Of a stretch of 64,000 nucleotides of DNA, positions 7,963 through 15,925 are shown one piece after another. Each line of letters begins with the position of its first letter. Within the stretch, counting starts at the first letter, position 1. The position numbers and the translations under genes are program-made. The notes beneath the pieces are model-generated. The model made no database searches. It was not told where the DNA came from and worked only from the letters and a program-made list of their open reading frames with translations. The DNA is from Methylobacterium aquaticum (GTDB taxonomy: Bacteria; Pseudomonadota; Alphaproteobacteria; Rhizobiales; Beijerinckiaceae): contig NZ_CP043627.1 in the NCBI RefSeq assembly GCF_016804325.1, positions 915,001 to 979,000 on the forward strand. Direction: 5' to 3'.

Positions 7963-8697
7963 TCACGCCCGGTTCTTGAAGCGCCAGCTCTCGTTGCCGG
8001 TCTCGACGATCTCGCAGTGGTGGGTCAGCCGATCGAGCAGTGCCGTCGTCATCTTGGCGTCGCCGGCAAACACGCTCGGCCACTCCCCGAACGCCAGGTT
8101 GGTCGTCACCACGATCGAGGTGGTCTCGTAGAGCCGGCTGATCAGGTGGAACAGCAGCTGACCGCCCGACTGCGCGAACGGCAGGTAGCCGAGTTCGTCC
8201 AGCACCACCAGGTCGAGCCGGGCGAGGTGGTCGGCGATGCGGCCCTGCCGGCCGGCTCGCGCCTCGGCCTCGAGCCGGTTGACGAGGTCGACCACGTTGT
8301 AGAACCGGGCCCGCGCCCCGTCCCGGATGCACGACCGGGCGACCGCGATGGCCAGGTGCGTCTTGCCCGTGCCGGTGCCGCCCACCAGCACGACGTTGCG
8401 CTGGTGGGCCAGGAACTCGCCGCCGCAGAGGTCGCGCACCAGACCTTCGTTGATCGGCGTCCCGGCAAAGGCGAACTCGGCGAGGTCCTTGGCCAGGGGC
8501 AGCTTGGCAATCGTCATCTGGTAGCGGATCGAGCGCGCCTGCTTCTCGCTGATCTCGGCCTGCAACAGGTCGCCGACGATCTGCTGCGGTTCGTGGCTGC
8601 GCTTGAGGGCGACCTTGATGATCTCGTCGTAGGCCGCCTTCATCCCGAACAGCTTCAGCTCGCCCATGGTGGCGAGGATCTGCTGACGTTCCATCAT
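7963..8697 (-). CDS. istB: IS21-family helper ATPase IstB
   Basis: A 244-residue AAA+ ATPase that assembles on DNA and activates the IstA transposase for target selection. Visible are the N-terminal helical part ([20 protein letters not shown]), Walker A ([13 protein letters not shown]), Walker B ([12 protein letters not shown]), and the sensor region ([17 protein letters not shown]) with the conserved C-terminal [20 protein letters not shown]. The start ATG at 8697 overlaps the istA stop in ATGA, which implies translational coupling. Length is normal for the family and no defects are seen. Confidence 0.96.
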   Translation of the reverse strand: MMERQQILATMGELKLFGMKAAYDEIIKVALKRSHEPQQIVGDLLQAEISEKQARSIRYQMTIAKLPLAKDLAEFAFAGTPINEGLVRDLCGGEFLAHQRNVVLVGGTGTGKTHLAIAVARSCIRDGARARFYNVVDLVNRLEAEARAGRQGRIADHLARLDLVVLDELGYLPFAQSGGQLLFHLISRLYETTSIVVTTNLAFGEWPSVFAGDAKMTTALLDRLTHHCEIVETGNESWRFKNRA

Positions 8698-10193
8698 GGG
8701 GCTCTCCTCAGGCTGTCGTAGCGGGCACAGTCGGCGACCGGCTCGTGGCGCAGCCGCAGGCTCTCGGGCGTCAGCAGCGAGACGGGCGCGGGCGGCTCCC
8801 GCTGGCGGGCCAGGATGTTGAGCACCACGTCGGCCGAGTGCACGCCCTCGCGCAGTGCCTCGGCGCTGGCCGCTTCGACCGCGGAGAGGCCGTCGCCGAG
8901 CACGGCGGTGAGGATCTCGACCATCTGGCGGTCGCCGTCGGCGCTGCCGGCGAGCTTGCGGCGGATCCGTTCGAGGGCGGCGGGCAGGACCCAGTCCTTG
9001 AACGGTGCGCCGTTGCGCAGCGCGCCGGGCTTGCGGGCGAGCACGGGGACGTAGTGCCAGGGGTCGAACACCGTCTGGCCGCGTCCGAAGGCCCGCGGGT
9101 GCTCGGCGACGACGCGTCCGTCCTGGCGGATCTCGATGCGCTCGGCATAGGCGCGCACCTCGACCGGGCGACCGATGGCCGAGGCCATGACCGAGTACTT
9201 GTTGTTGTCGAAGCGCACCAGGCAGGTCGAGGACACGGCCGCCGGGACGGCGTGGAAGCCGTCGAAGCGTCCGGCGTAGGGGACCAGGGCTCCCCGTTCG
9301 GCTTCGAAGGCCTGCCAGATCGTCAGTTCGCGCTGCTCGGGATGCGGGTGGGCCTTGGCGTAGGCGACGACCCCGTCGAGCAGCAGGGCGTTGAGCTCGT
9401 CGTAGCTTCTCACCCGGACGCGCGGGGTGAACAGGCGCTCGCGCACCAGCCCGACCTGGTTCTCGACCTGCCCCTTCTCCCAGCCTGACGCGGGCGTGCA
9501 GGCCACGGGCTCGACGAGGTAGTGCGAGCACATCTGCAGGAAGCGGCGGTTGTAGGCGCGCTCGCGCCCGACGAAGATCGTCTCGACCGCGGTCTTCATG
9601 TTGTCGTAGATGCCCCGCTGGCAGGTGCCGCGGAAGAAGGCGAACGCCCGGTCGTGGGCGTCGAAGACCATCTCCTGGCTCTCGCGCGGATAGGCCCGCA
9701 CGAACAGCATGCGCGAGTGGCAGAGCCGGACGTGGGCGACCTTGACCGTCGTGGTGACGCCGGCGATCAGCACGATCTCGTGGCTCCAGTCGAACTGGTA
9801 GGCCTCACCCGGGGCGAAGGCGAGTGGCACGAAGGCGGGAGCCGTCACGCTGGCCTGCTGGCGCTTCCACGTCTTGGCGTAGCGGCGGACGGCATCATAG
9901 CCGCCCTCGTAGCCGAGCCCCCGCAGCGCCTCGAAGATACGGGTCAGCGTCAGCCGCTCCCGCGCCGGCTTCCCCGTATTGGCCGCCAGCATCCGGTCGA
10001 GCTCGTCGCGCCAGGGCCCGAGCTTGGGTGCAGGCTGGACGCTGCGGGTGTAGCGGAAGGCAGTTGCCTCCGAGCGGATCACCTTCCTGACGACCTTGCG
10101 GGAGAGCTTCAGCTCCCGGCAGATCTGCTTGATCGGCTTATGCTGCACGAAGTACGCGCGGCGGATCTTCGCGACCGTCTCCACGACCAACAT
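8694..10193 (-). CDS. istA: IS21-family transposase IstA
   Basis: A 499-residue DDE transposase. It starts with an HTH ([20 protein letters not shown]), followed by a linker and the catalytic rve domain: the first Asp in YQFDWSHE, the second in [10 protein letters not shown] and the Glu in [14 protein letters not shown]. The C-terminal beta-barrel-like part ([10 protein letters not shown]...[11 protein letters not shown]) is that of IS21 transposases. It cuts and joins the element ends together with IstB. ATG at 10193 lies about 80 bp inside the right terminal repeat, leaving room for the promoter. No truncation. Confidence 0.96.
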   Translation of the reverse strand: MLVVETVAKIRRAYFVQHKPIKQICRELKLSRKVVRKVIRSEATAFRYTRSVQPAPKLGPWRDELDRMLAANTGKPARERLTLTRIFEALRGLGYEGGYDAVRRYAKTWKRQQASVTAPAFVPLAFAPGEAYQFDWSHEIVLIAGVTTTVKVAHVRLCHSRMLFVRAYPRESQEMVFDAHDRAFAFFRGTCQRGIYDNMKTAVETIFVGRERAYNRRFLQMCSHYLVEPVACTPASGWEKGQVENQVGLVRERLFTPRVRVRSYDELNALLLDGVVAYAKAHPHPEQRELTIWQAFEAERGALVPYAGRFDGFHAVPAAVSSTCLVRFDNNKYSVMASAIGRPVEVRAYAERIEIRQDGRVVAEHPRAFGRGQTVFDPWHYVPVLARKPGALRNGAPFKDWVLPAALERIRRKLAGSADGDRQMVEILTAVLGDGLSAVEAASAEALREGVHSADVVLNILARQREPPAPVSLLTPESLRLRHEPVADCARYDSLRRAP

Positions 10194-10311
10194 CCTCCGC
10201 GAGCCTCCCGTTCCGAATGCGGGAGGCAGTCTGGATGAAGTATCCTGGGGGTCCCGTTTGGACGCCGATCACCCCGGAAACGGGGTCCTTATTCCACGCC
10301 TAATCACAGGC

Positions 10312-10596
10312 ATGTCCGAGGAGACGATGGTCCGGGTCTACGGGCAGTGGACCCTGGCGGGCCAGGAGGTCGCCGCCGAGGCCCTCGCGGACCTCAGGAG
10401 CCTCAGGAAGGCCAAGCCCCTCCTCGCCCTGGTGCCCACCCGGCCGGAGCCGATCGTCATGGCCGTCCCGGCGAACGACGACGCCTACGAACGACCGGCC
10501 GCCACGGAGCGTCGACGCATCGCCAGCGCCAGGGCTCCGACCGCGGATGCCCGGTCCGGGACGGTCACGCCGTGGCGACTGGTCAGGGTGGCTTAG
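10312..10596 (+). CDS. Hypothetical protein, 94 residues
   Basis: An ORF from ATG at 10312 to TAG at 10596. The N-terminal half is a plausible short domain (EETMVRVYGQWTLAGQEVAA, ADLRSLRKAKPLLALVPTRP), the rest is Arg/Ala-rich and probably disordered. No family recognised and no clear Shine-Dalgarno. It starts just after the IS21 element and the half hairpin it interrupts. It overlaps the convergent 320-residue gene by 14 bp at its end. Could be a native gene cut off from its promoter by the insertion. Confidence 0.4.
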   Translation: MSEETMVRVYGQWTLAGQEVAAEALADLRSLRKAKPLLALVPTRPEPIVMAVPANDDAYERPAATERRRIASARAPTADARSGTVTPWRLVRVA

Positions 10597-11545
10597 TCGC
10601 CGGGGCCGCTTGGCCGATCGGAAGGGGGAGGGCCGCATCGCGCGGCCCTTCGTCGTTCGGGACGGTCGAAGCTCGACGCCAACCGGGGTCGAGCGGTTCC
10701 GAGGAAATGGCGCAAAGCGCGCAGGTCGTCGCGTTCGATCGATAGGTCGCCCCGCGGGCATGCGGATCGCGGAGGTCCGTCGGATGCGTGTGCCCGACGA
10801 TGCACAATGCCGGGATGTCTACCTGTAGACAGAACGTGAAGTCGATCGGAGCGCTCCAGTCCGGTCGGTTGCAGGTCATCCGCGTCCATTCCTGGAGCAG
10901 CGCCTGTGCGAAGGCGTGCAGGGTGCCAGGGTGCGCCATGCTCAAAGGCAGGTCGATTTCCAGCAGCGTTGGCGTGCCGTGCGCCCTGAGGAACCTGCGG
11001 CCAACGTCCCCGAGGACGGCCATGGTCCACTCGCTGCCGTAGATGAGGTAGTGGGCGGCATGGTCGAGGAAGAAGGCGTCGTCGGCGACGACGTACAGTC
11101 GCCCGTCGTCGGTCGTGTTGTCGATCTCCGCGATGGCCTTCGAGAGGCGATCGCCGCGCAGGGCGGCGAGGCTCTCGTGCGACGCGACGAGGTCATGCAC
11201 TCGCCGCGTCATCGCCCCGCGGTCGTGGACCTTTAGCCCCTTTCGGAAGAAGACGCCGGCATCCGCCGTCCGGGTCCCGTGATACGTCCGCAGGGACGCT
11301 CGTCTCAGGGCGTCGGCCAGATCGGCGACCACGTCCTCCATGTCGCCCGCGAGGGCCGTGTCCAGGATGTCGAGCCATTCCCCGTCGTCCCAGCACAGGT
11401 CCCTTTCGGAACCCGGCCCCAGCGCCTCGTAGCCGCCGGGGCGCAGGCGCGGACCCAGCCAGGCGGTCAGCGGGGCCATCCAGGTCCCTGGCCGCTTCCA
11501 GATCAGGGTCGGGCCGCTCCAGGCGGGATCGTCGAATCGAGGCAT
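10583..11545 (-). CDS. Hypothetical protein with HGT motif, possibly ADP-ribosyltransferase-like
   Basis: About 320 residues from ATG at 11545. I do not recognise a named family. The middle contains LRTYHGTRTADAGVFFRKGL (His89-Gly-Thr-Arg, then Gly-Leu), a pattern seen at the NAD-binding start of several ADP-ribosyltransferase-fold enzymes, and later VVADDAFFLDHAAHYLIYGS, which I remember from uncharacterised bacterial proteins. The last 60 residues are low in predicted structure. No signal peptide. The only neighbour on the same strand is the 118-residue gene 180 bp upstream, so they might form a pair. The enzymatic suggestion is weak inference from one motif. Confidence 0.55.
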   Translation of the reverse strand: MPRFDDPAWSGPTLIWKRPGTWMAPLTAWLGPRLRPGGYEALGPGSERDLCWDDGEWLDILDTALAGDMEDVVADLADALRRASLRTYHGTRTADAGVFFRKGLKVHDRGAMTRRVHDLVASHESLAALRGDRLSKAIAEIDNTTDDGRLYVVADDAFFLDHAAHYLIYGSEWTMAVLGDVGRRFLRAHGTPTLLEIDLPLSMAHPGTLHAFAQALLQEWTRMTCNRPDWSAPIDFTFCLQVDIPALCIVGHTHPTDLRDPHARGATYRSNATTCALCAISSEPLDPGWRRASTVPNDEGPRDAALPLPIGQAAPATKPP

Positions 11546-11727
11546 GACGCAAGCATAGACGACGGGACGTGGGGTGGCGGCCGCGAAATCGTGGGGCCGT
11601 CGGCCTCGCCGCGTCGATGCGATGCCTACCCGGCACGGGGCCGGCATGCCGACCGCCCGGGCCCCGGCCAGCATGCCCCGTCGGCCTCGCCGCCGGGAGG
11701 CGAGCAACGCCTCCCGGACCGCGGCAC

Positions 11728-12084
11728 TCAGCGAAGGCCCACGTTTTTCATGAGGGCGTCCACGCGTTCCTGAAAGCTCTGGCCCGGCCGCGTGTCGTTG
11801 CTGCGGCTGTCGATCCGGTCGTATTTGCTGATGACGAACTTTGTCACGGCGAAGAGGGGCTCGACCCTCTTGGCCGCCGCTTCGGCGGCCGCGACGTCGC
11901 CCTTCGCCTGGATGGCGGTCCTCGTGGCCACGAGGGTCGTGTCCGGCAAGGTCTCCCACCGATCGCCCACGAGGATCTCCTTGCTCCAGCCCGCGGTCGC
12001 GAGGGCGTCCTCGAACGCCTGGCGCGCCTCCGTGCTCCGGCTGCCTTTCGTGTTCATGTCGAAGCTGATGATGACGTCGGGCAC
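11728..12084 (-). CDS. Hypothetical small alpha/beta protein (ferredoxin-like fold suspected)
   Basis: 118 residues from a GTG at 12084, preceded by AGGGAG at good spacing. The predicted order is strand (DVIISFDMN), helix (EARQAFEDALATAGW), strand pair (KEILVGDRWETLPDTTLVAT), helix (GDVAAAEAAAKRVEPLF), strand (VTKFVISKYDRID). This beta-alpha-beta-beta-alpha-beta order with an Asp at the end of the first strand resembles small Cas2/VapD-type ferredoxin folds, but no CRISPR array or cas gene is present and the similarity is only topological. It lies upstream of the 320-residue gene and downstream of a repeat-rich non-coding region that could hold its promoter. Confidence 0.6.
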   Translation of the reverse strand: MPDVIISFDMNTKGSRSTEARQAFEDALATAGWSKEILVGDRWETLPDTTLVATRTAIQAKGDVAAAEAAAKRVEPLFAVTKFVISKYDRIDSRSNDTRPGQSFQERVDALMKNVGLR

Positions 12085-12171
12085 GTTCGCTCCCTGTCTG
12101 GCCGCCGGGGTGAACGCGTGGGCTCGCGTCCCGCTCCGCGAGGGTGACGGAGGGTCGGCCGTGCCCGGGCG

Positions 12172-13027
12172 TTCCGTGGAATGGATCGACGGGCGCGGCG
12201 CCCGGGCCCGTGGATGCGCCCGGGTCTTCCATGGACGTCGTGGCGTGGCCGCCGGCCCCATGGACGGGCTCGGCGGGGGGCCGGCGATGGCCCGCGCCGT
12301 GGAATGCCTCACGCCGCGAAGGCGTGGCGGGAGGGCGCCCGCCCCGGGCAGGCGACCGGGGCGGGCGCATGTCATGGAAGGGATCCGGGCCGCCATGGAA
12401 GGGAACGGTCCTGGCGGCCCGGGCGGGGCCGCGGCGGGCCACCGGCGCCCCCGGGCCCGGCCGCAACCGTCGGGAAGCCGCCGGGAGGACGCGGCCCCGC
12501 GCCCTGCGCCCGCTCCCTGCCGGTTGTTTCCTGGTAAGAAACCGAATGATCCTAACCCGTTGATTATCATCGATCCCGGTTCGGCGCGATCGGGCCCGAT
12601 GCAGTCCCGTCCCTACGCGCGAAACCAAACATGCGGGAAACCTCCGGGATGGTTTTTGGCCCATCCGCACCCATGGCGGATCCCTCGCACGTACTCTTCG
12701 ACGCTCGCGAAAGGCCCTTCCCCGGCCCCCGTGGCGGACGGGGCCGCCAGCCTTGCCATCTCATCTCGGCGCTTCCCTGAGGCCATGCGGCATGCCTGGA
12801 GCGAGCAGCCATCGACGGCCCATTCTCGGCATGCGTGGCCGCGCTGGCCAGAGCATTCCTCACCCGACACACCGCCGGGCCCAATTACCCGGCGTGTGCG
12901 CCCGACGTCGGGCGCACGGTCGGGAGCACGTTATTAGCTGGCTGAAAGCATTCCATGGGACGGGCGGCGCCGAACCACCGGCCGTCCCAGACACCCATTC
13001 CATGGAAGCCATGCATGCTCCATGGAA
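12172..13027. repeat. Cluster of CCATGGAA / CCGTGGAA words
   Basis: Starts of the word occur at about 12172 (TTCCGTGGAA), 12227 (TTCCATGGA), 12258 (CCATGGA), 12296 (GCCGTGGAA), 12372 (TCATGGAA), 12393 (CCATGGAA), 12951 (TTCCATGGGA), 12998 (TTCCATGGAA) and 13019 (TCCATGGAA). The full form TTCCATGGAA is itself a palindrome. Nine in 860 bp of non-coding DNA is far above what I notice elsewhere in the window. Spacing is irregular. Possible binding sites for a dimeric protein; function unknown. Confidence 0.45.
12896..12935. repeat. 40 bp direct repeat, copy 1 (contains 22 bp palindrome)
   Basis: Begins with GTGCGCCCGAC followed by its exact complement, a perfect 22 bp palindrome (12896-12917), then GGTCGGGAGCACGTTATT. 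Matches copy 2 at 13224-13263 in 37 of 40 bases. Read on the minus strand, AATAAC lies just before the palindrome, in the position where copy 2 has TATAAT, so this could be a promoter with an overlapping operator. Confidence 0.6.
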
Positions 13028-13223
13028 TAGACGTCACGCACGGCGATGCAGCCCCGACGCCACACTCCGGCCCAGCGCGTCGTCAGGGATCCTGCTTGCC
13101 AGCGTGAGAGTGCTCCGCCCGACGGCGCCCTCGGAGACACTGGGAAGGGTTACCCACCGGGGGCGGGGCTTATGCCGGCAAACGGAGGGCTCCCGGCCCA
13201 ACCAGGGCCAATTATTGGGCCGC

Positions 13224-13263
13224 GTGCGCCTGACGTCGGGCGCACGGTCGGGAGCACATTATA
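13224..13263. repeat. 40 bp direct repeat, copy 2 (TATAAT plus palindrome)
   Basis: Second copy of the 40 bp repeat, 328 bp from the first, with one base change inside the palindrome. On the minus strand the order is TATAAT, GTGCTCCCGACC, then the palindromic block. TATAAT is a consensus -10 hexamer, so the palindrome would overlap the transcription start, the usual place for a repressor site. It lies about 50 bp beyond the stop of the minus-strand RHH/winged-helix gene. Confidence 0.6.
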
Positions 13264-13312
13264 TGGTGGCGGGGGAACCTTCGGGCCTTCCCGACCGGTG
13301 CGACCAGCCCCC

Positions 13313-13863
13313 TCACTCGTCCCGGCCCGACCCATTGAGGTACCAGCGTCGTCCCTCGCGGCGGACCAGGCCGGCCGCGCGCAGGACAGCCTTCGCGGTC
13401 TCCTCGGCTCCCGATTTGATGCCGAGCCCCCGTACCGCGTCCGAGAGTTCGCGATGGGAGAGGCCGTCCGTCTCGGCCTCCTTCAGGGCCTGCAGCACCG
13501 CTCGCATCGCCTCGGCCGAACGGGTCCCGGCCAGTTGCCCCTCGGTAGGTCGGGGGCGGCACCGCGCTCCAACGCTTCCTCGACGCGCCTCCCCAGTCCC
13601 TCGATGGCCACGACGAGGCCCGCGATCGATGGCGCAGGATCGATCGCCGGAACGCCGTCGGCGCCCCCCTCCTCGATCGCAACTCCTCGGCTCGCCAGGA
13701 AGGCCCGGGCGGCCTCGACGTAGACGTCGCTGGTGGATCGCTCCCCATCATCCAGGGCGGCCTGCCGCATCGCCCGGTGCACCCCGGCTGGGACGTAGAC
13801 CATGACCTTCCGCTTGGCGTTCGGCTCTGGATCCCCGGCCGGAATGCCGTTCGACCGAGGCAT
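13313..13863 (-). pseudogene. Putative DNA-binding protein, ribbon-helix-helix plus winged helix (frameshifted)
   Basis: The ATG at 13863 opens a frame with a likely ribbon-helix-helix (KRKVMVYVPAGVHRAMRQAA, then TSDVYVEAARAFLAS). Near 13552-13556 the frame must change: with one more C in the run CCCCC it continues APRPTEGQLAGTRSAEAM into a winged-helix-like end (LKEAETDGLSHRELSDAVRG ... LVRREGRRWYL) and stops at 13313. As sequenced, two overlapping ORFs (13483-13863 and 13313-13507) are seen instead. Restored length is about 183 residues. The setting next to ParB-like genes and palindromic repeats suggests a partition or regulatory DNA binder; I know no named family. The frameshift may be a sequencing error. 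Confidence 0.55.
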
Positions 13864-14123
13864 GCGTCGTTCTCGCTGCATCAACAGCATGCTGGCTTGC
13901 CAGCTCATCTTCAAGGACGGGTTACCGTGTAGATCCGCCCGACGGCACATATCGGACAGCATGACAGCAAGCTGTTTTGCTGTCCCTTGGCGACCGATGT
14001 TAGCGGACCGGTGCCCAGCGGCATGGTCTCGGCGTCGGCCATCGAAGCGCGAGCCACGGCGCGAACGGGGGCTGCCGCCGCGCAAATGAGCACGCGGAGG
14101 CGGTGCGCCCCCGCGGCTCAACC

Positions 14124-15032
14124 TCAGGCCGCCTCGCCCTCGGGCAAGGTCGACGTGACCTCAGCGATTGCCTGGAACGGTTCGAGCAGCTCGGGATGCC
14201 GGGTGGCGAGGAAGTGGTGCACTTGCCGGTTGGCGAGGAGCTTCGCGAGGTAGCCCTTGGCCACCGTCAGGTGGAGGTTGTCCCGGCTGAAGGAATCTTG
14301 GATCGCGCCCATGGACATCTGCAGGTTCTCCAGCTCCCGCTCCATCCGGGCCATCGCCGCCGGGCTCACGCCCTTCGGCTTGGATTTCGCCCCAGAGACG
14401 AGGTCCGCCTGAGGCGTCCCAGCGAGGATCGCCGATGCGTAGGCCACGCTGAAGTTGTTGTGCTGGACCATGAGGTCAGCGACGGCCATCTGCCGCAAGG
14501 GCTTCATCTTCCGAAGGATGTCGAAGACGGCCAGCGGGCAGTGCCGGTCCGTCAGCTGGGTTACCACCTCATCGCATATCCCATCCAGCATCTTCACGCG
14601 GCGCTGGATGCTCACAACGTCCATCCGAAGCGCGGCGGCGATCTTCTCCTGAGGCACGCCGCGCTCAATCGTGCGGACGATCATCGCCCGCGCCATCACG
14701 GGGGTGAGGCGGTTGAGGTGGCGGTTGTAGGTGTACGCCTCGTCGTCCTTGGAGACGATGCATTCCACCTCGGTCGCCCCCTCGTCCTTCAGCACCTCCA
14801 CCCGGACGTGGCCGTCGAGCAGGAGGTAGCGCCCCGGGGCCGCCGCGTCCCTCGATATCACGGGGGGCTCGACTACGCCGATCTCTCGGATGGACTGCGC
14901 GATCTGCGCGTACGCGAGGCTCGCCCTCAGGGTCGGCCTGAGGATCTTCACCGGCATCAGCGAGGCGATCGGCACAACCACGATCCCCGGCTCGAACCCG
15001 AGGCTCACTGATTGTCGCCGCCTCTCGCTCAT
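14124..15032 (-). CDS. ParB/RepB-like nuclease-domain protein
   Basis: A 302-residue ParB-superfamily protein. The N-terminal ParB-like domain is clear: VVVPIASLMPVKILRPTLRA, SIREIGVVEPPVISRD and YLLLDGHVRVEVLKDEG, the last being a divergent form of the GERRxRA nucleotide-binding box. An HTH follows (GVPQEKIAAALRMDVVSIQR). The C-terminal half is helical (MERELENLQMSMGAIQDSFS). It overlaps the upstream ParB-like gene by 4 bp (ATGA), so it is the third gene of a coupled operon. From memory, recombinase plus two ParB-like proteins recurs in Rhizobiales chromosomes and plasmids with no known role. Not accompanied by a RepA/ParA ATPase. Confidence 0.85.
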   Translation of the reverse strand: MSERRRQSVSLGFEPGIVVVPIASLMPVKILRPTLRASLAYAQIAQSIREIGVVEPPVISRDAAAPGRYLLLDGHVRVEVLKDEGATEVECIVSKDDEAYTYNRHLNRLTPVMARAMIVRTIERGVPQEKIAAALRMDVVSIQRRVKMLDGICDEVVTQLTDRHCPLAVFDILRKMKPLRQMAVADLMVQHNNFSVAYASAILAGTPQADLVSGAKSKPKGVSPAAMARMERELENLQMSMGAIQDSFSRDNLHLTVAKGYLAKLLANRQVHHFLATRHPELLEPFQAIAEVTSTLPEGEAA

Positions 15033-15925
15033 GACGTCCTCCCGGCCACGCGGGCCTCTAGGTCGGCCGGCATCGCATCCAGCCTCTCGGCCTGCAGCAA
15101 CTGCACGAAGGCTTGGTCCCCTCGAAGCTTACGCATGGCCTCGACAATGAACATCAAGCGAGATTGCGTGAGCTCCGCCTTCTTAACGAGGACCCTCTCA
15201 CGATCGGCCTCTTGCTGAAAGATGCGGAGCAGCGCGGTCGGTGATGTTGGGGACCGTGGGGGTTCCTTGCGTCCGAAAGCGTTGTTGTCGACCTCGCGGC
15301 CCCGCTTCCGGCGGGCTTCGAGCAGGAGGCGCGCCTTCACCAGTTTCCCGCCCGACAGCTTCTTCTCCGCGTATGCCTGCGCCAGGAGGGCCTGCTCCCC
15401 CGCTTCGTCGGCCTTCGCGATCTCGATGGCCACGCTGATCGGCAGGATCCCAGTCTCGACGGCCGACAGGAGGCGTTCCTCGCCCCGCTCGATCAAGCTG
15501 CCGATCATGTTGACCCATTGTTGCGTGCAGCCGACCTTCGTCGCGATCTCAGCGTCGTTGTAGCCGCGCTTGCGGAGGGTCCCGATGTCGTGGAGCAGGT
15601 CGACCGGGCGATGCTGGCGACGCGCGCAGTTCTCGACCAGGCCCATCACCAGGCAGTCCTGCTCGCTCGCATCGACCACGACGGCGGGGATCTCCGTCTG
15701 GCCGAGCTCGATGCACGCCCGCAGGCGCCCCTCGCCGCAGACGACGCCGTAGGCCTCCTGGCCATCTTTGGACGGGACACGCCTGACGGTGATCGGGCGT
15801 TTCAGGCCAACCCTGCCGATGTTCTCCACGATCTCCTGGAAGCGCCGCTTCTCGCGCGACCGCGGGTTGAGCACCGTGATCCGGTCGACCGGGATCATGA
15901 CGACGCGCTTGGTGACCCGTTCCAT
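15029..15925 (-). CDS. ParB/RepB-family partition-like protein
   Basis: About 298 residues. The ParB N-terminal domain is typical: MIPVDRITVLNPRSREKRRF, NIGRVGLKRPITVRRVPS, CGEGRLRACIELGQ (box GEGRLRA) and LVENCARRQHRPVDLL (ENxxR-like box), the two motifs that bind CTP in ParB clamps. Next is an HTH (RGYNDAEIATKVGCTQQWVN) and a helical region typical of RepB C-terminal domains. The ATG at 15925 overlaps the recombinase stop by one base; a GTG one codon earlier would give a 4 bp overlap. Middle gene of the recombinase operon. Without a ParA partner, a role outside plasmid segregation is likely. Confidence 0.87.
   Translation of the reverse strand: MERVTKRVVMIPVDRITVLNPRSREKRRFQEIVENIGRVGLKRPITVRRVPSKDGQEAYGVVCGEGRLRACIELGQTEIPAVVVDASEQDCLVMGLVENCARRQHRPVDLLHDIGTLRKRGYNDAEIATKVGCTQQWVNMIGSLIERGEERLLSAVETGILPISVAIEIAKADEAGEQALLAQAYAEKKLSGGKLVKARLLLEARRKRGREVDNNAFGRKEPPRSPTSPTALLRIFQQEADRERVLVKKAELTQSRLMFIVEAMRKLRGDQAFVQLLQAERLDAMPADLEARVAGRTS

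Larger units (their letters stand above)
7837..10271 (-). mobile_element. Complete IS21-family insertion sequence (2435 bp)
   Basis: Ends are defined by TG...CA and terminal inverted repeats: TGATCGGCGTCCAA then TCGGGCCCCC on the left, and the complement of TGATCGGCGTCCAA then ACGGGACCCCC on the right. CCCC at 7833-7836 and 10272-10275 is a plausible 4 bp target duplication. Inside are istA and istB, overlapping by 4 bp, and a 17 bp-stem hairpin after istB. Removing the element and one CCCC rejoins GGGACCCC with GGAAACGGGGTCC, that is, an 8 bp hairpin with a GAAA loop, so the element landed inside a stem-loop. Both genes are uninterrupted, so it looks recent and active. Confidence 0.92.
12085..13312. 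other. 1.2 kb repeat-rich region without a supported gene
   Basis: No ORF here has convincing coding character. A minus-strand ORF at 12613-12786 (57 codons, ending ASVEEYVRGIRHGCGWAKNH and a short tail) is the best candidate and might be real. The stretch has two notable features listed separately: at least nine copies of a CCATGGAA-like word (12172-13027) and two 40 bp direct repeats each containing a near-perfect 22 bp palindrome. It lies between two minus-strand genes, so it may be a long leader, a regulatory region or a small-RNA locus. Confidence 0.5.

Noticed and set aside
7837..10271. Composite transposon formed by IS21 and IS481/IS5 parts
   Set aside because: The three elements belong to different families and only the IS21 element has both ends; no matching flanking copies.
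12085..12670. Upstream extension of the minus-strand ORF in which the CCATGG words read as repeated Phe-His-Gly
   Set aside because: The extended product is Pro/Arg/Gly-rich with no domain; the GTG at 12084 with AGGGAG in another frame is a better gene start. The repeats are treated as DNA motifs.
12613..12870. Minus-strand ORF of 85 codons ending in a tidy C-terminus
   Set aside because: The last 40 residues look coding-like, but there is no ribosome site, family or neighbour support; mentioned only inside the non-coding entry.
12172..13263. Possible CRISPR array in the repeat-rich region
   Set aside because: Only two copies of the 40 bp repeat 328 bp apart and irregular short words; no regular spacers and no cas genes.
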